Origin: Seminavis robusta
Lineage: Eukaryota; Bacillariophyta; Bacillariophyceae; Naviculales; Naviculaceae
Length of the DNA stretch: 64,000 nt
Direction of reading: 5' to 3'
Assembly (NCBI GenBank): GCA_903772945.1
Contig: CAICTM010000216.1
Coordinates: 1-64,000, forward strand
Shown piece after piece: positions 20,559-32,145 of the stretch. The notes under the pieces were generated by a model, which was not told where the DNA came from, made no database searches, and saw nothing but the letters and a program-made list of their open reading frames with translations. Position numbers and translations under genes: made by a program. The stretch's first letter is position 1; each line of letters starts with the position of its first letter.

Positions 20559-23500
20559 ACTGTTCACTACATCGTTCGTTCCATTGCGCCAACACATCAT
20601 ACGCACATTCAACAGGTCCCACACCCTGTAAAAAAGTGGAAGTACAGCAACGACAATCTACTAGTACCGTTTGCCCCTTTCAAGTGGACACGCAAGATTC
20701 TCCCTGTGAACCCTGTGGAGGTGTCAACCAATTTGATAGCACCACGTGGGAATGCGAAGCAGGCATTACCAAATACTGCTCCAAATACTACGAATTGGAT
20801 CCCATTGCCTGTGGAGAATACTTGGATTTGTACGTGACGTGTGACTTTCACACGTTGAGTCAAGGAAACGAAGAAGGATTCGCACAAATTATTGCACAAG
20901 GGCGTGGGGGCAAAGGACCCATCATTACCTTTGCCGGAGGAAATGACTATCGATTGGGAGTCGATGCCAATAGTGACGGTGGGTTGTGTTTGTTTATTTG
21001 TTTGTTTGTTTTGTTGTCTTTTTGGTTCTTTTTACCTAGATTGATGTTTTGGAGGCGCGGAACGGTGACTCACACTTTTGATTTGTGATTCTGAAACCCA
21101 CAATCATCTGTACCTATTCACGCGGCAATACGCGCAACTACTGCTCATTACTTCAAATTGCAATACACATCATCAATCAATCGATCGAAAGGGATGGTCA
21201 ATTCGAGGTATACGATTGGAGTTGGAGCGGTAGGCAAAGATGGAAAACATGCATCTTATTCGACGATAGGTTCGTAACCGATGCCAACATGCAGCAGCTG
21301 TGGATTCCAACAGGAACCACGACCACTCTCTAGCTTTCCGGTACCGTTGATGGCTAACTGTTTTTCTTCCGTGAACGTCGCCTCATTCAACAGGCGCCGC
21401 CGTTTTCATCGTTGCACCAGGAGGAGACTCTGAAGCATTGTCCAACAATATAGTGGCCAATCCGGGGGGTGGATGTCATGATATTACCATAGGAACCTCC
21501 TTTGCCACTCCTGTCGTCTCGGGGGTTGCCGCTCTCATTCTTCAGGCGAACCCAGAGTTGACCTACAGAGACGTGCAAGGAGTGATGCAACGCACAGCCC
21601 AACTAGTCGACCTAGATACGGATACGTCATGGGTTACCAATGGGGCAGGTAAGATCAGTCAGTGTTAGCGCTGTGTGCAGTTTGGATGATTTTCCATCTC
21701 ATTCGATCGCCTTTATCAACTAACTAACTGTACAGGGATCAGCCATAGTTACAAATACGGTGAGACTGGTGTTGATGAATGAAGATTTGTGGTTTTCTGC
21801 ATCTCCCCATGCCTCTTGCACTAACTGGCTCTCTCTCTCTCTCTTTCTCTGTTAGGCTTTGGCCTGATTGATGCCGCAGCAGCAGTAACCACAGCGCAAA
21901 CTTGGGTGAATTGGGGTCCTGAAAAGCAAATTATGGTTGAGTCCGGAACCATTGACGTACCAATACCAGACAACACAGCCAGTCCAAATGGGGCCCTGGC
22001 TGTGCTTACGATAACTGAAGAAGATGTTATCGCAGCAGCAGGAGTGAACAACATTCAATTGGAGGCAGTAGTCTTGTATCTGGAATTGGTGCACGGGAGT
22101 AGAGGAGACGTCCAGGTCAGTGACCGCACCGTCTGCTTGCGCTTGCTAATTGTTGTGTGAACTAACTTTGTGCTTTTTTCATCGTGTTTATCGTGCCTTC
22201 AGGTCACCTTGACATCGCCTCAGGGCACACCGTCAATTTTGGCTCCAAGCAAACGACCAGAGAATACTATCTTTGATTCTACGCAGCGCTGGAAGCTAAT
22301 GACACTGAGGTGAGTGATCCACAAGAGACACGCAGGCTTTCGCATAGCTTGGTGGAATCTCATTGCTCTTTCCCGCTGAACAAACAGATCATGGGGGGAG
22401 AACCCTGTTGGGACCTGGACTTTGGAAATTGCCGATGAAAAAGCAGGTTTGATCGAAGACTGTGTGGATAGGCTCTGGCAGGCAAATTCTGACGGCTTGT
22501 TTTGGGTTTGCGACGACTTTATCCCAATTACCGATTGCAGCAGCCCCACCCAAGTCGCACCCTCGCTCCAACTTATGGAGTTCATGGGACTCACCATATT
22601 CGATGCTTGTTGTGCCTGTGGTGGAGGTGTCGATGCTACAGCCCTTGATCAACGTTTGGTCAGCTGGAGAATGATTGCCTATGGCCACGAGCACCAGGCC
22701 ACTCCTGAGACACCGCCTCCAACAGCGCCTCCGTCCTCTCAATCAACTGCCACCGCTACAACAACCCAAACACCGATAGCAAGCAACCAAAGTACTGCCA
22801 TACCTCAAGGAAACCAAACCTTGATACCAGGGAATGGAACAGCAACACCAGCTACGCAGACACCAGCCACGCAAACACCAGCCACGCAAACACCAGCCAC
22901 GCAAACACCATCGACAACCCAAACGGTGGTACCAGCAGTTCAGACAGTCTCGCCAGCACCGGTTCCAACGACACAAACTCCTGCAGTGAGTGGTCTGCCA
23001 CCGGTCGACTCCGCCAGTTGTGCTTATCGCAGCGACACATGCCCTGTACACGTTCAGTTTGACCGCCAGTGCGACGAGGCCGCCCAAGGATGCCCCGATT
23101 GCTTCGACTGTGACCCGTGTCAAGCTTACAGCTATGACTGCGCAAACTGTGTGGCCAATGGCTGCGTTTGGTGTCCAGGAGATGCCATATGCTTGAGTGT
23201 CGCCTTGGATGCACAGTACTGGGCAACTTATAGCGGTCAGGTGATCTCGTCGTGCCCCGCCGCATCAGATTGGACAAACACATGTGTTAGAACACCTACC
23301 AATGTCTTTGCCGATCCGCTCTATGATGCCATGGCTTTGAGCTACAAGATGATAAAGGTGGAAGAAGTGTGGCGTCAGGGTGTGACTGGAGCTGGCGTAC
23401 ATGTCCGTGTCAATGACAAGACGGGCGTTGATGGCAATCACGCGGAACTCAGCACCAAATTTGACATTGCGAACTCCTGTACTGATTATCTTCCGACGAC

Positions 23501-25827
23501 TGCTGCTGACGATCACGGCACCGGAGTAGCATCCATTATAGCAGCAGCCAACAACAACGAGTGCGCCGTCGGAATAGCCCCGGGTAAGTGCAGCAAGATT
23601 TGCATACGCCTTTGGCACCGACCTCCCTAACCAGGTTTCTTGCGACTGCAAAGGTGCCACTGTTTCAGCATGCAAAATCCCGGAGAATAATGATGCAGCC
23701 GAAGCGCAAGCGTTTTTGGAGAAGTTTCAAACCGTGGATATTTCGACCAACAGTTACGGTCCTGACACCTGCATAAACACTGTGACCTCAAGCAGAAATC
23801 TGCAGAATCTACCTTGTCCGTTCTCGCGGGACTACGATCTGTCACCTTGTGATATCTGCGGAGCAACCTTTGGCCAAACTTTAACCGACCAATGTTTGCA
23901 AGCAGTTGCTCAATATTGCGATCGCTATTTCGAAGTCGACCAGACCGCGTGCACTGACTACATGCACTTTTTTGTTACCTGTTCATACCACTTTCTGCCC
24001 ACTGCAATACATGATGCCTGGACAAGAACGATCACAGAGGGAAGGTATGTTCCAAACAAAGCAATTCATGCATGCAGCGTTTGTTCAAGTTGTGTGAACC
24101 CTGATTCCTCGTCGCTACCATTTTTAGGAGTGGCAAGGGGATTGTTTACGTGGTGTCAGCAGGGTAGGTGTCCAGCTGTGTTCTATTGTTCTATTGTAGA
24201 GGACCTGGAAAGACGACGCTAACGTCAGATACTCCTTTGCAATAGAAACCTCTACAACCGCAGAGCGAATTCCAATGCCAACAGCATGGTGAACAGGTAT
24301 GGTGATTGCAGTCGAGCAACGTTGGATTTGTTGGCGAAGGGTCCCTGTGTCTAACTCTGTCGTATGCCCCCCTCAGTCGGTTCACCATGGCAATTGGGGC
24401 GGTCGGGAAAGATGGCCTGCATGCCTCGTACAGCACAGCTGGGTCGTCAGTGTTTCTTAGCGCTCCGGGTGGTGACTTTGAGGATGTGTCGGGCAATATA
24501 GTTGCCAAACCAATGGGAGGTTGCCAGGATGTTTCAGTTGGCACAGATTTTGCGGCCCCCGTTGGTATGTAGCGTATTGATTTTGTGAAGTTGAATTATC
24601 GTCGATAGGCTCAACTTAGCCCATTTTGTGCTTATTGCAGTCTCTGGAGTCGTGGCATTGATGTTAAGTGTTGCGCCTGATTTGACATGGAGAGACGTTC
24701 AAGGGGTGTTGGCCAGTACTGCGCAGGTTGTGGATGCCACAGATGCATCATGGGCGATCAATGCGGCAGGTATTCGATTTTCCCACAAGTATGGTGAGTC
24801 TGTTATTATTGAGATGAACTGTACTCTTTCGGATTCTGAAAATATGCAGTCTAACATTGTCGCGTCTCCGCACAACACTTTTGCAGGCTTTGGCCTTGTC
24901 GACGCGGCCGCAGCAGTTGCATCGTCCCGCACATGGCAAAATTGGGGGAATGAAATAGAGATTGTGGGGGACACGGGAGAATTGAACACTGTCATTCAGG
25001 ATCTCACTCAATTCGACGTTACGATGACCGTCAGCGATCCGCGTAATCTGAAAGTTGAAGGCGTCGAAGTCTTCTTGGATTTGCCGCATCATTCTCGGGG
25101 TGACCTTAGAATCACGCTGAGGAGTCCCGGCGGTACCGATTCTGTCTTGGCAGAAGAAAAGCGGCCCATCAATCAACAGTTTACTACTGAACAAAGGTGG
25201 AAGTTCTTGAGTTATGCTGCCTGGGGAGAGTCGCCCGTGGGCAACTGGGTTTTGACAATCGGTGATTTGCGTCCAGGCCTGTTGTCTACGTGCAGTGATC
25301 TGGCTTGGGGAGTGGAACAGAATGGTCAATCTTTTTCTTGCGATGCAATCAAGAATGCTGGTGTTACTGACTGTAGTACTCAGTTCGATCAGGCTATCAT
25401 TATGGCCACCTTCGAGGGCCGAACTGCCGTTGACGCATGCTGCGTTTGCGGAGGAGGCCAGGAAGTTACGGAAGTCACCAATGTTTTGAATTCATGGCGT
25501 ATGCTCATCTATGCACATGATGCTGATGTCACTCCTGCGCCGGTTGCTTTGCCTGTAACAGCTGTTCCAGCAGGCACCGGAGCGCCTGTAGTTACACAAG
25601 CACCAGTCCCAGCGAGACCGACGAATGCAGCGCCGGTGCCGTTGACAAGCGCAGTCGTAATGACTACCGCTCCCGGGATTACCAGACCATGGATTACCAA
25701 TGGGGCCAGTGATGCCACAAGCGACGGACTTCCCACGGCAAGAGCAGAGCTTCAAAAAATGACATCTCTTCTGACATTGCTTGTCATGAGTCTGACAGCA
25801 CCGTGCTTTTTGCTCGCGATGCTGTGA
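19433..25827 (+). CDS. Double proprotein-convertase-like protein: active unit fused to a pseudoprotease unit
   Basis: There are fifteen exons: 19433-19970, 20097-20393, 20616-20978, 21192-21269, 21394-21648, 21736-21759, 21856-22115, 22203-22309, 22388-23583, 23654-24044, 24128-24163, 24246-24296, 24377-24564, 24641-24793 and 24887-25827. They total 4878 nt and 1625 residues, with a signal-like helix at about residues 30-48. Each unit has a Cys-rich PSI-like head (C-F-D-C-D-P-C…), an S8 peptidase domain with a Cys-rich insert, and a kexin-type P-domain followed by a Cys tail. Unit 1 has Asp182 (VNDDGVD), His216 (DNHGT) and Ser461 (GTSFATP). Unit 2 keeps Asp984, His1017 (DDHGT) and the oxyanion Asn (SAGN) but reads GTDFAAP, Asp1256 for Ser. 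A Thr/Gln/Pro linker (TQTPA repeats, about 740-845) joins them, all within one long exon. The hydrophobic C-terminus suggests a GPI or membrane anchor. Confidence 0.85.
20526..20558. repeat. (TA)n(CA)n tract in protease intron 2
   Basis: A TA run passes directly into a CA run within the intron 20394-20615. Confidence 0.9.
22852..22912 (+). repeat. 15-bp minisatellite coding TQTPA repeats
   Basis: About four head-to-tail units of CAGCCACGCAAACAC-type sequence lie in exon 9 of the protease gene. They encode the Thr-Gln-Thr-Pro-Ala linker between the two protease units. This kind of array varies easily in copy number. Confidence 0.85.
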
Positions 25828-26563
25828 AGTGTGGAAAAATTGCAGTATGGGTTCTTAGAATGATTTTGTACTGGTACCGGGACGGGGATGGGCTATGGCT
25901 GCATGGATCGGCAGTTCCAAAGCATTCAACTACGGTTGGCCTCAAAGTGTTGGTTCACATTAATAAGTTTTGGCTGGCTGTTTCTTCTCTTGTATTCTAC
26001 TGTAGCAGTAACGGTAGCCGCCACAGCATATTTGGCTTCTTTGGACAATGGCTGAACCTTACCGGTAGCTGAACAGCTGCTGAACCTTCTACCCGTACCT
26101 TTCCACAAAGCACAAGGAGAGGGGCGCCTGTCTGCGGATAAGTCCAATGATCAAGAAACTTACTACATGTGGGTTGCAGGAAATGCAGTCTTCCAGTTCT
26201 TCCACTTTTCCTTGTAATAGATTCGATTGATCTATTATCTACGCATACACATCTACCGGTATCCTACCGTATGCTTGCGAGATCCAAAGACTCGGAAGAT
26301 TGAATACCGTATCAGTCACAGAGCAATTAGCTTCCAGTCATCACAGTCACAAAAGTAAGTGTTCCTCGATCTTGTTTCAGATTCGCAGTGCCCCCACGCC
26401 CCAGGCCCCACCGCCCCACCACCGCTCCATGCGCTTCGGCGAAGCAGCGGGCTGGATGGAAGAACAACGGCGACGAAGAGTTGCTAAAGGGCACCAGGAT
26501 GTATCATAGAGTCGAGGTGACAGCGTAACAGCGGCGACTTTTACCACCCCACAACGAGACATC
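25828..26563. other. Intergenic
   Basis: I see nothing beyond scattered ACCGGT motifs. A 69-codon open frame at 26300 has no supporting feature. Confidence 0.5.
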
Positions 26564-27430
26564 ATGAATGTCAACAGGGATGCCGAAACAGTCCAAGACG
26601 CAGGAGAAGCAGAGGCAAGAGACGGCGACGCCATAGTCCCTCTGCTGTCGTATGTGTCCAGTCGAGTTACCCTAACCAACGAGGAACACCAGTGGGCTGT
26701 GGCCATCAAGAATGCCATTGTGCAAACCGGAGACTTCACCTTGACGGATTTCTGGTACGCTCAGCTGGCCATCATCGACAAGGATGACACTGAAGCAGCG
26801 CTGGAAAGGGCACACAAGATGCAACATTTTTTGCAGGAGAATGATATTGCTGATAATTTGGAAGAAGGGGGATTTGTTGTGACAGAGCTGGCAAAAATGC
26901 TTCCAGGGTATCTGTTGGGATGGAGCCAAACCCCTGATGGGCACCAGACCCTTGTTGTCGACTCTTCCAAACTCGACCTCAGGAAGATATCATCCCACAG
27001 CACGGGCATGCGGACATTTTTTGGTTCCATGTACTATCTTCACACTGCTCTGAATCCAGATTTCAAAGCTTTACGCCAAGGCACTGTTGTTATGTTGGAA
27101 TGTGAAGGCATTTCGTGGCACACACATTTTGACCTAGACTTCATAAGGAAGTACTGGTCAGGGTTTGGTTCTGCGTATCCCATCCATTTCCATCAGTTCA
27201 AGCTATTTCACACAGGGGTATTCGTCAATATGGCAACTGCAGTGACACGGGAATTGCTGCCCAGATATCTCCGACGCAAAGTTGAATATGGATGTGTTTC
27301 GCCTTTGGGTAGACTTGATTGCCTTTACGCAGTGCCAGACTTGGAGGCTTCCACTGATAGGTTTTTGGCGAGATTTAAATGCACACTGCAGCTCCGGTAT
27401 GCCAATGAGGCATCCTTCAAACTTATGTGA
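26564..27430 (+). CDS. CRAL-TRIO/Sec14-like protein
   Basis: The product has 288 residues from one exon. An N-terminal helical part (…LTNEEHQWAVAIKNAI…, about residues 35-110) resembles a CRAL-TRIO N lobe. It is followed by a lipid-binding-fold pattern: L-V-V-D-S-S-K-L-D near 130, G-T-V-V-M-L-E-C-E-G-I-S-W near 175, and Y-P-I-H-F-H-Q-F-K-L-F-H-T-G near 205. The last motif precedes a basic helix, L-L-P-R-Y-L-R-R-K-V. Sec14-type proteins carry hydrophobic ligands or phosphoinositides between membranes; the ligand here is unknown. A decayed tandem copy lies immediately downstream. The family assignment rests on motif order only. Confidence 0.65.
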   Translation: MNVNRDAETVQDAGEAEARDGDAIVPLLSYVSSRVTLTNEEHQWAVAIKNAIVQTGDFTLTDFWYAQLAIIDKDDTEAALERAHKMQHFLQENDIADNLEEGGFVVTELAKMLPGYLLGWSQTPDGHQTLVVDSSKLDLRKISSHSTGMRTFFGSMYYLHTALNPDFKALRQGTVVMLECEGISWHTHFDLDFIRKYWSGFGSAYPIHFHQFKLFHTGVFVNMATAVTRELLPRYLRRKVEYGCVSPLGRLDCLYAVPDLEASTDRFLARFKCTLQLRYANEASFKLM

Positions 27431-27469
27431 ATGCCAACAGACAATTTGAGACAGAAGAACTGAGCAAAC

Positions 27470-27978
27470 CCCAAATTGGAGTACATCTAAAATCCCTGAG
27501 GGACACCAGACCTTTGTTTGCTGGCTGGTCCAAGTTGGACCTTTGGGAGCTGTCAGAACACGGCAATGGCATGTGAACACTCCTTGCTTCCACCTCCAAT
27601 GTTCACACTGCTTTGAATCTGCATTGCAAAGCTTTGTGTGGAGGCACTGCAATTTTGGCGGAATGAGAAGGCATTTCATGGCGCACACATTCTGGCCCAG
27701 ATTTTGGGAGGAAGTACTGGTCAGAGTTTGGTTCTGCGTATCCCATAAGTTGCCGTATGTTCCGGATCTTTCACACAAGAGTTTTTCATCAACATGGCAG
27801 CTGCAGTGACACGGGAATGGATGTGAAGATACCTCCGACACAAACTTGAATATGGAAATATGGGTAGGCTTGATCACATTTCTGCCGCCTTGGAGACTCC
27901 CAAGTGAGGTTTTTATCTCGATTTGAGGCTTCGAGGCGACTCGGTTATGCCAATGAGGCCTCCTTCGAACTGCTATGA
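27470..27978 (+). pseudogene. Decayed, truncated tandem copy of the CRAL-TRIO-like gene
   Basis: The nucleotide sequence follows the second half of the gene upstream in order. Markers are the CACACTGCT-TTGAAT region, GGAAGTACTGGTCAG, TTTGGTTCTGCGTATCCCAT, GCAGTGACACGGGAAT, and an end matching R-Y-A-N-E-A-S-F (TATGCCAATGAGGCCTCCTTC). No frame stays open through it and the first half of the gene is missing. It is a dead tandem duplicate. Confidence 0.75.
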
Positions 27979-28269
27979 GCCCCGAAGCGATAGCGGGATG
28001 GCACACTGAGTGAGCACTCCAATCCTGGCCCACTTCATTAGAGCAATAAAAAGATAGTTTCACGGAGGATGTATTCTGTTTCAAAAAATGACAACATCAA
28101 CACTATTATCCCAATACCATACCATACCATTCATTCTATTAGCCATTTTAGATCACTCTAAATTAGAAAAGCGCATCCTCCGTTTTGGACTTGCAACTGC
28201 TGCCAGAAGGCATTTTAAAATTAAAATCCTCCCGGTAACATTGGGAATGGATTGGAGCTGGCTGGAACT

Positions 28270-29316
28270 CTATATCCTCGGTATAGTGGCTAGGCCCGCC
28301 AAATCATTTTGCTGATCTTGTTCCCACTGCGTTCGATTGTGGTCCAATCCAATCCTCGTCTTCCACTCGTCCCGGAGTGCTTGCATTTTTTGGTAATATG
28401 CGGCATGAAAATCGCCCTGGGAAGCTGGATTGTAGGTGAGGAAGACGGCTCGTCGTGAAAATGGCGATTGGTTGGCGGCCGATCGATGAGGAGCCCAGTC
28501 ACTAAAGGCTGCAATGGCGCCTCCTGGACAACCGATATCTTCAAAATCCATCGTTTCGGCAACGTCGCTCGGAATGGCCCCGGCTCGACCTCCGGCATCG
28601 GGATTGCCATCCTCTTCGGGTTCCACAACGGGACAATGCGATGCTTCACTCCATGCCCCCTTGCAAACTCGTAAGCATCCATTTTGACTTGTCATATTGT
28701 CGATAGCTACCATGACAGTCACAAACTTGGTGGGTCCTTCTTCCAATGCCACTCGCAAGGACGGTCCATCCAAATGAGGAGCAAAACCGCTTCCACCCGG
28801 GGGTTTCAAATTGAGTTTTTCCTTGAACAAGACCATTTCTTCTCCGAGCAAGGCAGAAATGACGCGCCTCAAATATCCATGACACAGAGATTTCCATCCG
28901 TCATGGTAGTCGACAAAGTTTTCCAAACGCGTCAGAGTCCGTCGTTCTTGAAGCTCGCCTTGTTTCCACACCTTGATGGTCTCGTACGTCTTGTCGGCTT
29001 GCACAGTGTTGCCTCCCCAAACCAACTCGTCCGTCATACGACGCATCAGTTCGGATGGAACATGGAGTGACGAAGGTACCACACAAATTCCCGTCGAATG
29101 GTATTCTGTAATTAGCTCTGTCCACGATACATTCTCGAATTCTCGTGCGTCCAATGCGAGCAGCTGATCTTGAGGATCGCTATTAGTGGCAACCTCTCGA
29201 TCGTCATTCTCGTCGTCGTCTCCCTTGACGGCATCCAAGGAAGACAGACCCAACAGCTCTAGCAAGGCTTCATCGGCACTGTCCACTTCTTCGTTCTCAT
29301 CAACAGGTGCTCCCAT
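28270..29316 (-). CDS. Phytanoyl-CoA dioxygenase (PhyH)-family protein
   Basis: The product has 348 residues from one exon. The first ATG of the frame is at 29316; codons further upstream lack an ATG. An acidic N-terminal tail of about 50 residues comes before the enzyme fold. Iron ligands fit the Fe(II)/2-oxoglutarate pattern: His181-x-Asp183 (F-A-P-H-L-D-G-P) and His277 (D-W-A-P-H-R-S-A). Arg288 or Arg289 (F-S-R-R-A-V-F-L-T-Y) is the likely oxoglutarate clamp. The K-E-K-L-N-L-K-P-P-G-G-S-G motif is typical of PhyH-like hydroxylases. No peroxisomal signal is evident (C-terminus A-T-I-P-R-I). The substrate is unknown. Confidence 0.85.
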   Translation of the reverse strand: MGAPVDENEEVDSADEALLELLGLSSLDAVKGDDDENDDREVATNSDPQDQLLALDAREFENVSWTELITEYHSTGICVVPSSLHVPSELMRRMTDELVWGGNTVQADKTYETIKVWKQGELQERRTLTRLENFVDYHDGWKSLCHGYLRRVISALLGEEMVLFKEKLNLKPPGGSGFAPHLDGPSLRVALEEGPTKFVTVMVAIDNMTSQNGCLRVCKGAWSEASHCPVVEPEEDGNPDAGGRAGAIPSDVAETMDFEDIGCPGGAIAAFSDWAPHRSAANQSPFSRRAVFLTYNPASQGDFHAAYYQKMQALRDEWKTRIGLDHNRTQWEQDQQNDLAGLATIPRI

Positions 29317-30051
29317 GGTTTCAGATGGATTGAAGGAAAAATAGGGTTGTGAATGCGGGCTGTGCAACGGCAAATTGGCAAATTGGTGGTGTTGGAGGGA
29401 GCACGAACCTTAATTAAGCTTGTGACATCAAAAAAGGCTTCTTTGGAAAAAATTGGTCACTTTTGACATTTTTGGTGATTTTGTTTCGCACAAACCCATT
29501 TCCAACCTTCCTTCTTCTTTCTCGGCATCCTACCTGTATCTCGGGCACACGTTTCGTCCATACAGGTAGACTGTGAGATCTTCACGCGATAAGTTCTTGA
29601 ATCGATATCTTGTGGGCTACTCGAGAGCTACTTTCAGTGACCTACAACATCAGCTCATGTGGACTGGCCTGTGACTGTGCCTATGGTGCTAGAGCTAGAA
29701 GGCACACCAAGTTGGGCTTTGAAGCAGCATTACTAGTGTTATTGCTCTAAAGCTCACTTGGAGTGGATCAATTTGCATAAGCTTTTGATCCATAGAACCT
29801 CCATCTAAGGAGCAATCAATTTACAATAGGTTAGAGGGTGGGTAAGTGGGCTGCTTCTTCACGAAGATCGATTGATCCAAGAAAAGAACAAAAGTGAGGA
29901 ATCGGGGCTGCAGAGGTGCATGCGCCCTTTTCGCGCGAAGCTTCACTACGTGATCTGGTCCAGGTCTTGGCTTCGAGCGACGCTCCCTTGAGCTTTGCCT
30001 CATTGGCGTCGACACTTCTACTATAGTACTTCTTTATGCTGCGCGACCACA
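29317..30051. other. Divergent promoter region
   Basis: This stretch separates the starts of the PhyH-like gene (-) and the transmembrane LRR gene (+). It probably holds both promoters. I see no repeat or RNA. Confidence 0.5.
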
Positions 30052-32145
30052 ATGGCGTCGAATGAAGCCAACCCTCCAGAAGGAGAGATCCCACAAGCTT
30101 CGGATCCCTTGATCCATTCTCCGGTGGCCCAGGCTGCAAGTCCCAACATTCTCGTAGGAATTGCTGCCATCTCTGTCACTGCCATTGTCTTGGTTGCAGT
30201 CGTGGTTCCCGTCTTGTTGTTGACCCGAGACGACAGCAGCAGCAATACTAGCAGCGAAAGCAATCTACAAGACGGTCTGATTCGCATCAACTATTCGGAA
30301 GTGCCTTCCTGGACCCCGTCATCCATCCCCTCCTTGGCACCATCGGCCAGACCATCCTCTTCCTCTCCACCGTCCTTGGTGCCATCAATGTCACCTTCTG
30401 CCAACCAAACAAATGACACTCTTCCATCGGATGATGTCTTTATAGACGACGACGATAGCAGTGTCCTGGTAGACGACTTTTTTGGATTTGGAGATGCCCT
30501 TGTCCCCGATGAGATCCGTACTACACCCATGGATCCGTATGTCAAGGCAGACTGTGACTTTTACGACAAGCTCCAGCCCCATGTGATAGCACAATGTCAG
30601 TGCGAAGGAGCCATTTCCATTTTGGCGGAAGACATTTTACAGTTATACCAACAACTCAAGACGTATCTGTTGCCACAATTATATCTCACTCCGCATCGAG
30701 TGACAAGTTGCCACCCACAAAATCAAGCGCTCGTGTGGTTGTCCAGTGGAGATACACGAAGGGGAGGGGACCTGGTCCAACGATTCTTGTTGGCAACGGC
30801 CTATATTGCCATGAATGGCACGGATTGGGAATATCAAAACCTGTGGCTATCAGATGCCAATGAATGCGTGTGGTTGGGGTTGTTTTGCAATGACCGATAT
30901 CAGGTGGAGTCTCTGGCCTTGGAACGAAACAATGCCATGGGAACGGTGCGTGCTGATGGTGCCTTGACGGATGAATGACAATGCTCTCTGTCCTTGCGAC
31001 TCACTCCCTCACAGATCCCCACAGAACTACAGCTGATGCGGGGATTACAGACTCTTTCCATAACTGGTTCCGGGATGACAGGTGAAATCCCCGCGGATCT
31101 CTTCCGCCTGCCAAATCTCAAAGTGTTGTGTTTGTCTTCCAATCAACTCACTGGCAGCATTCGTACTGAGATTGGACTTGCCACCAATCTAGAAGTACTG
31201 AAAGTGGACAGTAATTGGCTGTATGGATCCTTGGTTTCGGAAATGGGATTGCTGACCAAACTACGGTTGCTTTCTGTTGGGTTCAATACATTTGTTGGAT
31301 TCATTCCCGGCGAACTGGTACAATGCACTAAATTGACTTCCCTGACATTGGAAAACAACCGCTTCTCAGGCACCTTTCCCACAACCATTGGACACCTGAC
31401 TTCTTTGGTGGAGCTTTTCATGGCAGACAACCTGATGACAGGTTCACTTCCAACAGAAGTTGGGTTGATGACAAGCTTGAGTGAAATTCGGCTGACAAAT
31501 ATCGGCATGCATGGTCGACTTCCCACAGAGATTGGATTGCTGACAGACTTGTGGAGAGCAGACCTTGGAGGTCAAATCTTGACTGGAACAATCGTGACAG
31601 AACTAGGAGAGTTATCCAAGCTGGGTATGTCATATGACAGGGTATGATTGTTGCCATTTTTGCCTGGTTCTTTTGTCTCATTTTGTGTGGCTTGCTGGCG
31701 CTTTCCTTGAAGCCTATTTCACATTGAAGCAAAACGATATCACGGGAACTCTCCCTACCGAGCTGGGTAGACTGACCAGCATGGCTCGTTTGGATCTACG
31801 GGAGATGTATTTGTCAGGCACTATTCCATCCGAGATCGGAGCAATGACCTCATTAGGTAGGTTTTTCCTGCAACTGATTCTATTGTTCACAGGTTGTACT
31901 GTATGGTGCTAACAAATCTTTTCATCACCTTAGAGGACCTGATTTTAGATTTCAATGACATTATCAGCACAATTCCGTCAGAAATTTGCAACTTGCGGTG
32001 CTCCTGCAATTCTTCCCTGCAAAATTTCATTGTAGATTGCCCAACAAGGCAAGGAAGGGGGGTTGGTAACTATACCCCAGGTGGCATTGATGCACTGCTA
32101 TCAGCTGAAGGAAACTGTTTCTCCTTTTGTAGAAAAGGAAACTAA
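30052..32145 (+). CDS. Single-pass transmembrane LRR receptor-like protein, 4 exons
   Basis: The exons are 30052-30945, 31015-31624, 31713-31856 and 31934-32145, giving 619 residues. All introns are GT-AG and each join restores an LRR. The short N-terminus has no kinase. One membrane helix (about residues 32-57, N-I-L-V-G-I-A-A-I-S-V…) is followed by a Ser/Pro-rich stalk and an acidic patch. Next comes an LRR N-cap (G-T-D-W-E-Y-Q-N-L-W-L…E-C-V-W-L-G-L-F-C-N) and about nine plant-type LRRs, then a Cys-containing end cap (C-N-L-R-C-S-C-N). This type II layout with an outside LRR domain and no known intracellular domain is common among diatom LRR proteins. The ligand is unknown. Confidence 0.85.

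Noticed and set aside
22743-23283. Two Cys/Trp-rich antisense open frames in the protease gene
   Set aside because: They mirror the TQTPA linker and Cys-rich domain; the sense strand is clearly coding.
27203-28084. 293-codon open frame antisense to the CRAL-TRIO-like gene and its decayed copy
   Set aside because: It runs opposite a clearly coding strand and shows the duplicated antisense pattern, not a protein family.
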